From: Myxococcales bacterium
GTDB lineage: Bacteria > Myxococcota_A > Polyangia > Polyangiales > Ga0077539
Assembly (NCBI GenBank): GCA_013298625.1
Contig: JAAFIF010000026.1
Coordinates: 1 to 64,000, forward strand
DNA length: 64,000 nt
Direction: 5' to 3'
The notes below the pieces were generated by a model. That model had not been told where the DNA came from and searched no databases. It saw only the letters and a program-made list of their open reading frames with translations. Shown here piece by piece: positions 1 to 8,135 of the stretch; the stretch's first letter is position 1, and each line of letters opens with the position of its first letter. Made by a program: the position numbers and the translations under genes.

Positions 1-37
1 GGTGTGATTGCGGATCGTGCGGGCGGTGAGCGAGCGG
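1..37. repeat. Direct-repeat copy of the 467-503 hairpin arm
   Basis: The first bases, beginning GGTGTGATTGCGGATCGTG, recur almost exactly at 467-503, where the same sequence forms the left arm of a hairpin. The copy is cut by the window edge, so its own partner arm may lie outside. No gene overlaps it. Confidence 0.7.
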
Positions 38-40
38 TGC

Positions 41-400
41 GCGGCCCCCACCCGCGCTACCGCGCGCCCCGCCCCCGCGCAGAGCGCAAGGGCGGCGGCT
101 CAGCATGCTGAAGCGCTCGGAAATAGACTGGCAGACTTGATCGCAAAGGCCCTTGCTCTGCAAGGGCGGAGCTCACGGCAGCCCCGGGCGCTTCGACGAA
201 TCGAGCGCGCTCGTCGCTCAATCCATCTCGTCTGCTGCAGTGTCGAGAGCCGCGCTCGTGTTCGATCGAGCCGACCGAGAGCGCTTGCAGAGCAAGCGCC
301 CTCACGATCAACTCTGCCAGTCTATTTCCAAGCGCTTCAGCATGCTGAGCCGCCGCCCTTGCGCTCTGCGCGGGGGCTCGCTATTTCGTTCGCGGAAGAA
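41..400. repeat. Large palindromic intergenic repeat, copy 1
   Basis: Bases about 72-167 and about 283-377 are inverted repeats of each other with only a few mismatches, separated by a loop of about 115 bases. The left outer flank (41-71, rich in CCCCCACCCGCGC) is missing on the right side, so this copy looks truncated. The same element, with the same arm sequence and a loop of similar length, is present at 41474-41846. The short open frames across it are a consequence of the repeat's GC content. It could be a MITE-like element or a structured RNA-forming intergenic repeat; no transposase lies next to it. Confidence 0.8.
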
Positions 401-466
401 TACCGCAAGGCCATGGCGCTGAATTCAGACGAGCATCGTGGCCGGCGACGCGCTCGAGCTTGAAGG

Positions 467-562
467 GGTGTGATTGCGGATCGTGCGGGCGGTGAGCGCG
501 CGGTAGCGCGGGTGGGGCCGTGCGTTCGCTCGCTCGTCGCCCGCACGATCTGCAATCACACC
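467..562. repeat. 25-bp inverted repeat, hairpin
   Basis: Bases 467-491 (GGTGTGATTGCGGATCG...) and 538-562 are inverted repeats with one mismatch. The 46-base loop contains GCGCGGTAGCGCGGGTGGGG, which is also the outer arm of the large palindromic repeat at 41474-41846. The hairpin therefore shares parts with that family. It lies downstream of the stop of the minus-strand gene at 613-1098 and could also act as a transcription barrier, although it has no U-tract. Confidence 0.7.
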
Positions 563-612
563 CGCTTGAAGGGGCAGGGCGTGCTGGTGTGGTTGCGGTT
601 CGCTCGCGCCCG

Positions 613-1098
613 TCACCGACGCGCGCCGCGCAATCCCACCAGCGTCGAGAAGCCCGCGGGGCCGTGGTCCGCCGCCACCACCGCGTCGATCTCTGCGCAG
701 AGCGAGGCGTGCGTGTCGTGCGAGTACAGCTTTCCCAGCAGCGGAATGCTGATGACCGACACCCCCATCCGCACGATCCGCGAGCTCGCGAACACGTCGA
801 ACCGCGCGGTGCTCGACAGCACGCTGAGCCCGAACTCGGTGATGCCCGTGCGCGCCCCGGTCTCGTATCCCTCGAGCTCGCTCAAGTCGTGAAACACTCG
901 CCTCGGCGTCTCGAGCGGCCGCACCAGCTTCTCGACCAGCGCCACGAACTGCCCTTCAGCGTGGCCCGTCCAGCGAAACACCGCGACGTGCGGCGACGCC
1001 TTCCACCCGACGATCGCCCCGCGCTCGGTCGCGCGCCGCTCTCCGCCGAGCGGCAGACTCTTGTCCCCTTCGCTGCTCGAGTCTCGCGTCGTGCGCAC
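613..1098 (-). CDS. STAS/SpoIIAA-like hypothetical protein
   Basis: A protein of 161 residues starting at GTG. It has an N-terminal charged segment and then an alternating strand/helix pattern beginning near residue 36 with VAVFRWTG, which resembles the STAS/SpoIIAA-like single-domain proteins common in myxobacteria. No catalytic motif, signal peptide or membrane segment is seen. It is divergent from the propeller gene at 1197, with about 100 bases between them. A second protein of similar outline is encoded at 26546-27046. The role is unknown; involvement in regulatory protein-protein contacts is only an inference from the fold guess. Confidence 0.6.
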   Translation of the reverse strand: MRTTRDSSSEGDKSLPLGGERRATERGAIVGWKASPHVAVFRWTGHAEGQFVALVEKLVRPLETPRRVFHDLSELEGYETGARTGITEFGLSVLSSTARFDVFASSRIVRMGVSVISIPLLGKLYSHDTHASLCAEIDAVVAADHGPAGFSTLVGLRGARR

Positions 1099-1196
1099 GG
1101 CGAAGAGCGAGTTTGTAGGGCTGCCGATCTGCTGTCAACGCGCGCTCGTCACTCTCTGCGAGGCGCGCTGCGGCGCGTGCTACGCACGCTCGCACG

Positions 1197-2120
1197 ATGG
1201 CCACCAAAGAAGTGAAGGTCCCCAAGACGATCAAGCTCGAGTCGTCCTTCGGCAGCCGCATGGCGGTCAGCCCAGACGGCGCGTTCGCGCTCGTGAGCGG
1301 TCAGCTCGGCGCGATGTTTCGTGTGGATTTCTCCACGTGGAAGGCGACTCCGTGGACGAAGCTCTCGAGCGCCCCGAGCGCGATCGAGCTCTCGCCGGAC
1401 GGCGGGCGGGTCGCGGTCTCGCTCTCGAGCGAGGGCAAGTCGCCCGAGCGCGTCGAGGTGCGCGACGCGAGCGACGGCTCGCTGCTCGTCTCGATCAACG
1501 CCCGCGATCCCTCGCAAGCGAGCAGCGTGATCGAGACGCTGACGTGGTCGCCCGACGGCGCGCGGCTCTTGGGCGTCTCGTCGAGCGCTGTGCACAAAGA
1601 CAGCCCGCACGTGGTGGTGTTCGAGCTCGCGAAGAAGCAAGCGCGGCACCTGCAGGTGTGCGCGCATCACACGCTCGCGGCGGGGTTCATCGATGATCGC
1701 TCGGCGATGGTCTTGAGCTCGCGCGCGGTGCAGCCCGAGGGGACGCCGGACACGGACCTGTGGCTGCTCGACGTGGATTCTGGCGCGCTCGATCGAAAGG
1801 GCGACGGAGACATGGACGTGGTTCGCTCGGTCACGCGACTGCCCGACGGACGGATGTTCGCGACGGCGTCGTACAGCCCGTCGCGCGTGATCGACCAACA
1901 CGGAACGGTGGTCTTTCTCGGCGGCAACGGCGGCCTCGCGTACAGCGACGGCGCGACGATCATCGCGATGGACGGCCGCAAGAACCTCACGCTCACGCGC
2001 GCGGACGGCGCGGTGATCGAGCTCGGAAAGGCAGCCAAGGCCAGCACCGCGATGGCCGTCGTCGCCGGGCGCTTGTTGCTGTTGCAAGAGAAGCAGATTC
2101 AGGTGCTCCCGCTGCAGTGA
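1197..2120 (+). CDS. WD40/TolB-like beta-propeller protein
   Basis: A protein of 307 residues without a signal peptide, so probably cytoplasmic. It contains repeated propeller blades, marked by recurring SPDG turns (AVSPDG near residue 22, ELSPDG near 66, WSPDG near 117) and a later LPDG. These are typical of WD40-like and TolB-like repeats that form a protein-interaction scaffold. The start ATG is followed by a Lys-rich tail. Its target is not apparent. Codon use matches the neighbours. It is followed by the lipoprotein gene at 2165, which has its own likely promoter. Confidence 0.75.
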   Translation: MATKEVKVPKTIKLESSFGSRMAVSPDGAFALVSGQLGAMFRVDFSTWKATPWTKLSSAPSAIELSPDGGRVAVSLSSEGKSPERVEVRDASDGSLLVSINARDPSQASSVIETLTWSPDGARLLGVSSSAVHKDSPHVVVFELAKKQARHLQVCAHHTLAAGFIDDRSAMVLSSRAVQPEGTPDTDLWLLDVDSGALDRKGDGDMDVVRSVTRLPDGRMFATASYSPSRVIDQHGTVVFLGGNGGLAYSDGATIIAMDGRKNLTLTRADGAVIELGKAAKASTAMAVVAGRLLLLQEKQIQVLPLQ

Positions 2121-2148
2121 CCGCGCGTCCGACGGCGCGGCGCGCTCG

Positions 2149-2157
2149 TGGTACGTT
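2149..2157 (+). promoter_or_regulatory. Extended -10-like promoter TGGTACGTT
   Basis: TGGTACGTT has the extended -10 pattern TG-n-TAnnnT and ends 7 bases before the GTG at 2165, placing the expected transcription start almost on the start codon. The same arrangement precedes several other genes here. No clear -35 is visible. Confidence 0.4.
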
Positions 2158-2164
2158 GCCAAGC

Positions 2165-4174
2165 GTGCATCGACCGCTGCGACGCGCTTCGCTCGCGCTC
2201 TACTCTCTCGTCGCGCTCGCGTCGCTCTCGTGTGGCGGCCCTCCATCGCTCTTGCGCGACGGCTCGGCGGACTCGCGGGACGCTGTCGATCCCCTCGCGT
2301 GGCCTGCGTGCGTGACGGGCTCGACCCGCTGCGTGGGCGCGGTGTTTCAGCGCTGCGTGGGGCAGGGCGAGTTCGGCGCGCCGCAGAGCCGCGATTGCGC
2401 GTTCGAAGAGCTCGTGTGCTCGCCGACGGCAGAGTGCATCGTGTGCGTTCCGGGCGCGCTTCGGTGCTCGGAGGACGAGCTCTCGGTCGAGCGGTGCAAC
2501 GCTGACGGAAGCGCGTGGCAGCCCGCAGAAGAGTGCGACGTCGGGATGGGCTTCGCGTGCGTCGCCGAGCGTTGCCAGCGCTTGTGCGAGAGCACCACGG
2601 TGGTCGGGACCAACATCGGCTGCGAGTACTACTCGGTCGACTTGGACAACGCGCAGCTCGGCGCAGGAGAGAGCGCCGCGTCGCAGCAGTACGCCGTGGT
2701 GCTGTCGAACCCGCATCGGTCGCTCTCGGCGCGGGTGGTGATCGAGGTGAACCAGGCGCCGCCTGGGATGCCGCCGCGGGTGGCGCGCGTGGCGAGCGCC
2801 GCGATTCCGCCAGGGGATTTGGAGGTGTTTCCGCTTCCGGCGCGCGAGGTGGACGGCTCTCCGCCGGGCGAGTTCAACACGGGGACGCACACGGCGCTGA
2901 CGTCCAACGCGTATCGCATCACCAGCACGATCCCAGTGATCGCGTACCAGTTCAACCCGCTCGAAAACGTCTTGGTCTTCAGCAACGACGCGTCGCTGTT
3001 GATCCCCACCAACTCGCTCGGTCGCGACTACGCCGTGCTCTCGTGGCCGCAGACGCTCGCGTCCAACCCGCCCGAGACCGTGCTCAACCCCGGCGATCCC
3101 GTGGACCTTCGCGCGTATCTCACCGTCGTGGGGACGAGAGAGACGACGCGGGTCACTGTGGTTCCTCGGGCCGACGTCGTGCCCGGCGGGCCCGTGCCGA
3201 TTGGCCACACCGCAGGGACGCCCATCGAGGTCACCCTCGGTCCCTTCGACGTCCTCAACCTCGAGACCGGAACGCAAGGCGCCGACTTCACCGGCTCCAC
3301 CGTCCTCTCGGACAACGCCGTCGCCGTCTTCTCTGGCGTCGAGTGCGCGGACTCTCCTGCGTGGGGTGACCTCAACGACCGCCGCTGCTGCTGCGATCAT
3401 TTGGAGTCGCAAATCGTCCCGCGAAACACCCTCGGTCGACAGTACGTCGGCGTGCACTTCGTCAATCGCACTCGCGTCGTGCGCGCAGCAGGCGCCGCCG
3501 TCGCCTCGGTCCCCAACGAGCCCGAGTTCACCCGCGTCCTCGCGACCGCGCCCGGCGACACGACCATCACCACCACGCTACCGGCCAACGAAGCGATGCC
3601 CGCTGGCCCGCGCTTGCAGTTCACCCTGCAGCAGGGCCAGTCGCGCTTTCTTCGCGCGACCTCGCACTACGAGCTCGAGTCGAGCGCGCCCGTCTACCTC
3701 GCGAGCTTCATGGCCTCGCAGCTCAACACGGGCATTCCCCTCACGTATCCGGGCGGCGACCCGAGCTTCGTCCCCATGCCGCCCGTCGAACAGTGGCGCG
3801 ACAGCTACGTGTTTCTCACGCCGGACAAGTACGCGTTTGATTTCGTGACCATCGTCGCGCCCGCGAGCGCCACGGTCTCGCTCGACGGCTCGCCGGTGCC
3901 CGACGCCGACTGCGTGACCGAAGCGTCGGACGGCTGCGTCGCGACCCGCGATCGCGCGTGCCCGCCTTCGCGCTACGTCGTGCACACGTGCCAGCTCTCG
4001 TTTCCCATCGTGGACAACGACAGGCCGTACCCGCAAAACGTCAGCCCCGGTCGGCAGCGCGACGGCGTTCACACCGTGCGTGCCAGCGCCCCCGTGGGCG
4101 TGTGGGTCTCGGGCTTCGACCTGCGCGTGTCCTACGGTTACCCCGCGGGGACGCGCCTCGCGCCGCTGCTATAA
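2165..4174 (+). CDS. IgGFc-binding-like surface lipoprotein
   Basis: A protein of 669 residues. The GTG at 2165 is chosen because a signal peptide follows at once (hydrophobic core about residues 8-22, then LASLSC, an imperfect lipobox), and because a -10-like box lies just upstream. Residues about 40-150 form a Cys-rich segment with repeated C-x5-10-C pairs. The rest resembles the IgGFc-binding N-terminal family found as large surface proteins in Myxococcota, with many beta strands and the recurrent phrase on keeping or losing a viewpoint typical of the family (SNPHRS, ITSTIPVIAYQFNP). Cell-surface adhesion is a family-level guess. The upstream open frame reaching 1760 is read-through of the propeller gene's DNA. 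Confidence 0.75.
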   Translation: MHRPLRRASLALYSLVALASLSCGGPPSLLRDGSADSRDAVDPLAWPACVTGSTRCVGAVFQRCVGQGEFGAPQSRDCAFEELVCSPTAECIVCVPGALRCSEDELSVERCNADGSAWQPAEECDVGMGFACVAERCQRLCESTTVVGTNIGCEYYSVDLDNAQLGAGESAASQQYAVVLSNPHRSLSARVVIEVNQAPPGMPPRVARVASAAIPPGDLEVFPLPAREVDGSPPGEFNTGTHTALTSNAYRITSTIPVIAYQFNPLENVLVFSNDASLLIPTNSLGRDYAVLSWPQTLASNPPETVLNPGDPVDLRAYLTVVGTRETTRVTVVPRADVVPGGPVPIGHTAGTPIEVTLGPFDVLNLETGTQGADFTGSTVLSDNAVAVFSGVECADSPAWGDLNDRRCCCDHLESQIVPRNTLGRQYVGVHFVNRTRVVRAAGAAVASVPNEPEFTRVLATAPGDTTITTTLPANEAMPAGPRLQFTLQQGQSRFLRATSHYELESSAPVYLASFMASQLNTGIPLTYPGGDPSFVPMPPVEQWRDSYVFLTPDKYAFDFVTIVAPASATVSLDGSPVPDADCVTEASDGCVATRDRACPPSRYVVHTCQLSFPIVDNDRPYPQNVSPGRQRDGVHTVRASAPVGVWVSGFDLRVSYGYPAGTRLAPLL

Positions 4175-4200
4175 CGGTCCCACTTGATTGTGTGTGCCGC

Positions 4201-4644
4201 TCAGCGACAGGGCGAGAGCCCTTCGCCGCGCACGACCGGCGACTGGATCCACGTCCCCGCGGTCTGCGGCGTCGCGACCATGAGCACCGTCGCCTGCGTG
4301 CCGAGGATCTGCTGCCTCGCCGTCCCGCTGCAGTCCACCACCGTGTAGATGTTCACCGCCATCCTGTACTGCCCGTCCGGGATCTGCACGGTGAACTTCT
4401 CGCTGTCTGTTCCGTGATGAAGCGCGATGCGACGCTGCTGCGGCGCGCCCACAGAGAGCCCAGAGGGAGTGAAGAGCAGCTCGATCCCGACGTCGCCGAG
4501 CCCTGCCTCGCGGCCTCGGATGGTCTCGCTGATCCCCGACACTTCGACGGTCACTCCGGGCAACGTGGCGGGGTCCGCGCAGGAGGCGACGGCGAGCGAG
4601 AGCGCCGCGATCATCGCCAGGCATCTTGAATGTGTGTGCATCAC
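4201..4644 (-). CDS. Small secreted lipoprotein
   Basis: A protein of 147 residues with a signal peptide ending in the good lipobox VASC near residue 22, so it should be lipid-anchored after export. The mature part is mostly beta strand and carries two Cys (VVDCSG and the C-terminal SPCR) that could form a disulfide. No family was recognised. Its GTG start overlaps the stop of the PEGA-protein gene by four bases (GTGA), so the two are translationally coupled and presumably work together at the envelope. Confidence 0.75.
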   Translation of the reverse strand: MMHTHSRCLAMIAALSLAVASCADPATLPGVTVEVSGISETIRGREAGLGDVGIELLFTPSGLSVGAPQQRRIALHHGTDSEKFTVQIPDGQYRMAVNIYTVVDCSGTARQQILGTQATVLMVATPQTAGTWIQSPVVRGEGLSPCR

Positions 4645-6266
4645 AGGGCTCCTCCCACGAGGACCATTCCTCCGCCGTGCAGCGGCGCGGCGCTGATTCG
4701 TACGCGCTCGGTGACCGTGGTCGTGCTGCGCGCGAAGATGCCCACGAGCGTCCCGGTCACGACCAACACGCCGCCGAGCGCGTGCGCGCCGATGGCGAGG
4801 TAGTTGTACGTCGCGGCGGTCTCGAGCAGCCCGTCGCGGTCGCGCGGGGCGTCCGTCGTGCTGCGCCCGAGCTGCTGCGCGCGGTTGAGACTGCTCTGCG
4901 AGATCGTCCCCAGCGCGATGCCCGCGCCGAACGAGCCGACGCCGAGGGCGCCGAGGACGAACGCTCCCGCGGGGACGCCGCCGCGCACCTCGCGCACTTC
5001 ATCGCGATACTGCGGCTCCGGCGTGCGCGCGCCGCTGCCCGTGCTCACGCGCACGTCCGGCGGTCGCACGGTGTTGCTGTTGTCACCGTTGCTGTTGGTG
5101 TTGGGGGTGTTGCTGTTGCTGTTGCCGCTGCCGTTGATGACTCGACCGCTGTTGCTGCCGTTGCTCCGCGTGCCTGCGGGCGTGCCGTTGTTCTCGCTGG
5201 GGCGCGAGCCGCTGCTGCCGGCAGGGCCGCGGGCGAGCCGTCGGATCTGCGCGCCGTCGGTCACCGAGCTCTCTCCCACGATCGTCGCGGACACGACGTC
5301 GATGGCGATCACTTTGTCTTCCGCTGCGATGAGACCGAACACGCGCATGGCGCCCAGCGCGCGGCCGAGCTGCGCGAGGTCGGTCACCCATCGACGTTGG
5401 CCGTCGGGCAGCGACGGGTAGCGAAGCGTCGGCGCGTCGAGCACGTCGAGCGCGCTGTCGAGCTGAATGTCGATTCGAAACGTCGACGTCGAGCCCGAGG
5501 CGATGGTCACAGGATGCACCAGCGACGTGCGGCCGCCGCAGCGGAGGCTGATGCGATGGTGGCTGCCGGGCGCGAGGTTCGAGAGCTGAGCGGGCGCGTT
5601 GCCGACGCTGCGGCCGCTGCGAAACACCTCGCAGCCAGGCGTGTCGCTCTCGACCACGATTCCTGCGGTGGCGACCTGCTGGACGCTCTGCGTAAACGCT
5701 TGTCGCACGGCGCTGCTGGCCGCGCGCGCCGAGAGCACTCGCTGCGGGTCCGCGGTGGCGAGGCGACGAATGGCGTCGTCGGCGCGGGCGGGCGCGCTTT
5801 GAATGGTCGTGTTGGCGACGAAGAGCAGGGCCCTCGCGAGCTGCTCTCTCGCCTCGGGAAACGCGGACAGAATGTCCGGCTGGGCCTCGAATTCGCCGGC
5901 GATTCGCTCGAGCGTGTCGAGCGCGGTGTTCATCGCTTCGTTGTCGTTCGAGGCCGCGGCGTTGTTGTACGCCGCGCGCGCCGCGTCGATGCGCGCCGTC
6001 GAATCCGCGAGGGTGTTCGCGGTCGGCGGCCTGCGGCCGAAGCGCTCTTGCAGCGCTTGCCCGAGCGCTGGCCCGAGCTGCGCGTCGCCCGAGAGCGCGG
6101 CGTTGATCCGCGCGAGCTGCGCCGTGGCCTCGCCGTGCGGCGCGGTCGCGGTCGACAAAACGATGACCGGAACCCTGTCCGCCAACGCCTCTCTACCCGC
6201 CCCGATCCCCGCCGTCGCGCACGCGAGGGCGACCCCCATTCGTCCAATCCGCTGTGTCCCGAGCAT
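4641..6266 (-). CDS. PEGA-domain envelope protein with two C-terminal membrane segments
   Basis: The ATG at 6266 gives 541 residues starting MLGTQRIGRMG with a signal-peptide-like segment; the open frame reaches 6341 but the first 25 codons lack signal-peptide character. The order is: exported helical region (about 30-200); a PEGA-like module (about 205-255: IVVESDTPGCEVF, then APAQLSNLAPGSHH), as used to contact surface layers or cell wall; a low-complexity Asn/Ser/Gly linker; and two hydrophobic helices near the C-terminus. It is divergent from a kinase (6310) whose own C-terminus is PEGA-like, and is coupled to the lipoprotein at 4201. Confidence 0.75.
   Translation of the reverse strand: MLGTQRIGRMGVALACATAGIGAGREALADRVPVIVLSTATAPHGEATAQLARINAALSGDAQLGPALGQALQERFGRRPPTANTLADSTARIDAARAAYNNAAASNDNEAMNTALDTLERIAGEFEAQPDILSAFPEAREQLARALLFVANTTIQSAPARADDAIRRLATADPQRVLSARAASSAVRQAFTQSVQQVATAGIVVESDTPGCEVFRSGRSVGNAPAQLSNLAPGSHHRISLRCGGRTSLVHPVTIASGSTSTFRIDIQLDSALDVLDAPTLRYPSLPDGQRRWVTDLAQLGRALGAMRVFGLIAAEDKVIAIDVVSATIVGESSVTDGAQIRRLARGPAGSSGSRPSENNGTPAGTRSNGSNSGRVINGSGNSNSNTPNTNSNGDNSNTVRPPDVRVSTGSGARTPEPQYRDEVREVRGGVPAGAFVLGALGVGSFGAGIALGTISQSSLNRAQQLGRSTTDAPRDRDGLLETAATYNYLAIGAHALGGVLVVTGTLVGIFARSTTTVTERVRISAAPLHGGGMVLVGGAL
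5083..5165. repeat. Asn/Ser/Thr/Gly codon microrepeat
   Basis: An imperfect run of GTTGCTGTT-type trinucleotides within the PEGA-protein gene encodes the Asn/Ser-rich linker (NSNTPNTNSNGDNSNT). It is a flexible spacer and a likely site of length variation. Confidence 0.7.
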
Positions 6267-6294
6267 CGTTCGTTTGTTCCAGTCCGCGAGGCAG

Positions 6295-6300
6295 TATAGT
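6295..6300 (+). promoter_or_regulatory. -10-like promoter TATAGT
   Basis: TATAGT ends 9 bases before the GTG of the kinase gene at 6310, with a weak TTGTTC 15 bases further upstream. There is no Shine-Dalgarno, so a near-leaderless transcript is expected. The region is also the promoter area of the divergent PEGA gene (6266). Confidence 0.45.
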
Positions 6301-6309
6301 GCAGGAATC

Positions 6310-8103
6310 GTGTCATCGGGCCAGGGCGAGCGCTGGGGCAACTATCTGCTCGAAGAGCGGATCGCGGCCGGCGGCATGGCCGAGGTGTTTCGCGCGCGTC
6401 GCATCGGCGCCGTGGGCTTCAGCAAGCTCGTGTGCATCAAGCGCATGCACCGGCACCTCAGCGACGACGCCGAGTTCGTCGGGCTCTTTCTCGACGAAGG
6501 TCGCACGGGCTCGAAGCTCAGGCACCGCAACATCGTCGCCGTCGACGACCTCGGCGAGCACGGCGGGCAGTTCTTCATCGCCATGGAGTACATCCACGGC
6601 GTCGACCTCTCGCAGCTCGAAGCGCGGCTGCAGTCCACGGGAGAGCCCTTTCCTGTCAGCGCCGCGGTGTTCGTCGCCATGGAGGTGCTCGCTGCCCTCG
6701 GCGCCGCGCACCGCTCGCAAGACCCCGACGACGGGACGCCCCTGCGCGTCGTGCACCGCGACGTCGCGCCGCACAACATCCTGCTGTCGTACTCTGGCGA
6801 GGTAAAGCTCGGTGATTTCGGCATCGCCCGCGCCGAGCGCCGCGCCCAGGTCACCACCGGGGGCGTCGTCCGCGGGCGCTTCGGCTACATGCCCCTCGAG
6901 CAGCTCTCGGGCAACGCCATCGACGGCCGCGCCGACCTCTACGCGCTCGGCGTCGTGCTCTACGAGATGCTCGCAGGTCAGCGCCCCTTTCATGGCGGGG
7001 GCGCCGAAGCCACGGTCGAGTCCATCGTCGCCATGCAAGTGGTCGATCAGAAGCGCCCCATCGCCGAGGTGCGACCGGGCCTCTCTGAAGAGCTCTGCGT
7101 GGTCATCGACACCCTGCTCGCCAAAGACCCCAACGAGCGCTTCTCGTCGGCCGAAGCCGCGCTCACTGTCCTCGAGCGCGCGCGCGAACGGAGCGGAGGA
7201 TCCCAGGCGTTTTGCGCGCTGATGGCGCGGCTGTACCCCACGCACGCGAGCGTCGCGACCGCGTCGAGCCCGGCCATCGCCCACGCCCACACGCCGTCCA
7301 CCGCGCCCGCGCAGCGACCCGCTCCTTCGTCGGTCACGCCGACGCCCGCGCCCGTCCCCGCGGTCCCGGACGCCTCGCAGCGCCGCGGCGCCGTGCTGCA
7401 AGTGCTCACGGACGGCAGCGACCCGATGGCGAAGCCGTTCGACACCGACCCTCGAACGACACCTCCGACCACCATCGCTTCAGGCACGACCAGCACCGAA
7501 GTGTTGCCCGCGCGCGATCGCTCGAAGCCGCGCGCCGCGGTGCTCTTGCTCGCGCTCTCGCTCTCCGTCGCCAGCGCCAGCGCGATCACCGTCGCCGTGG
7601 TTTCTCGCTCGAATTCCAGCGCAAACGCCGGCGCGCTCTCGATGCAAGACGCCGGTCTGCTCGTCGCGCAGGCGCCCGACGCGTCGCTCGCGCTGGTCGA
7701 GACGTCCGACGCGCAGCCCGAGCCCGACGTCGCCGCGTCCCCGCGCGTCGCCCTTCGCAACAACCCGCAGCCGGTGCGAGCGCAGAGCAACGGCGCGAGC
7801 CCGCTCGGCGATCGAGACGCCGCTGCTCCCATCGCGCGCGTCGAGCTCCCTGACGCGCAGGCCCGCTCGGCGACGCACGCGAGCGCGACCGCTCAGCGCG
7901 GCGTGCTGCGCGTGGTGGTGACGCCGTTCGGACAGGTCTCGATCGACGAAGGACCGCTCTCTGAAGAGTTCAGAAACGCCAGGGATTTTACGGTCAGCGT
8001 GGGCCGTCACCGCGTGCGCGTGACCGGCGGCGTCGAGGACTCGGTCACGGTCGACGTCGGCCCCGACGAGCCGCGCGTCGTGCGCTTTCACGGCAACGAG
8101 TGA
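6310..8103 (+). CDS. Transmembrane Ser/Thr protein kinase with PEGA-like tail
   Basis: A protein of 597 residues from GTG 6310. The cytoplasmic kinase domain covers about residues 10-290: glycine loop GGMAEVF (21-27), catalytic Lys44 (CIKRM), HRD at 149-151 with Asn157, and DFG at 169-171. The usual MAPEQ activation-segment motif reads MPLEQ, a change at a conserved Ala/Pro. An Ala/Pro-rich linker leads to one membrane helix (about 409-431). The outer part ends in a beta-rich PEGA-like module (about 530-595). It probably senses the envelope and phosphorylates unknown targets. It is divergent from a PEGA protein, which is a plausible partner. Confidence 0.9.
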   Translation: MSSGQGERWGNYLLEERIAAGGMAEVFRARRIGAVGFSKLVCIKRMHRHLSDDAEFVGLFLDEGRTGSKLRHRNIVAVDDLGEHGGQFFIAMEYIHGVDLSQLEARLQSTGEPFPVSAAVFVAMEVLAALGAAHRSQDPDDGTPLRVVHRDVAPHNILLSYSGEVKLGDFGIARAERRAQVTTGGVVRGRFGYMPLEQLSGNAIDGRADLYALGVVLYEMLAGQRPFHGGGAEATVESIVAMQVVDQKRPIAEVRPGLSEELCVVIDTLLAKDPNERFSSAEAALTVLERARERSGGSQAFCALMARLYPTHASVATASSPAIAHAHTPSTAPAQRPAPSSVTPTPAPVPAVPDASQRRGAVLQVLTDGSDPMAKPFDTDPRTTPPTTIASGTTSTEVLPARDRSKPRAAVLLLALSLSVASASAITVAVVSRSNSSANAGALSMQDAGLLVAQAPDASLALVETSDAQPEPDVAASPRVALRNNPQPVRAQSNGASPLGDRDAAAPIARVELPDAQARSATHASATAQRGVLRVVVTPFGQVSIDEGPLSEEFRNARDFTVSVGRHRVRVTGGVEDSVTVDVGPDEPRVVRFHGNE

Positions 8104-8118
8104 GCGCGCGCGAGGCCG

Positions 8119-8127
8119 TGGTAGCCT
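8119..8127 (+). promoter_or_regulatory. Extended -10-like promoter TGGTAGCCT
   Basis: TGGTAGCCT ends 8 bases before ATG 8136. It is identical to the box before eutB (28676-28684). Its position supports 8136 over the upstream in-frame GTG at 8100. Confidence 0.4.
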
Positions 8128-8135
8128 CGTCGGTG

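Noticed and set aside
8..555. Several open frames of 60-150 codons at the left edge
   Set aside because: They lie in the inverted repeats, in all frames and on both strands, with Arg/Ala-rich composition and no protein family character.
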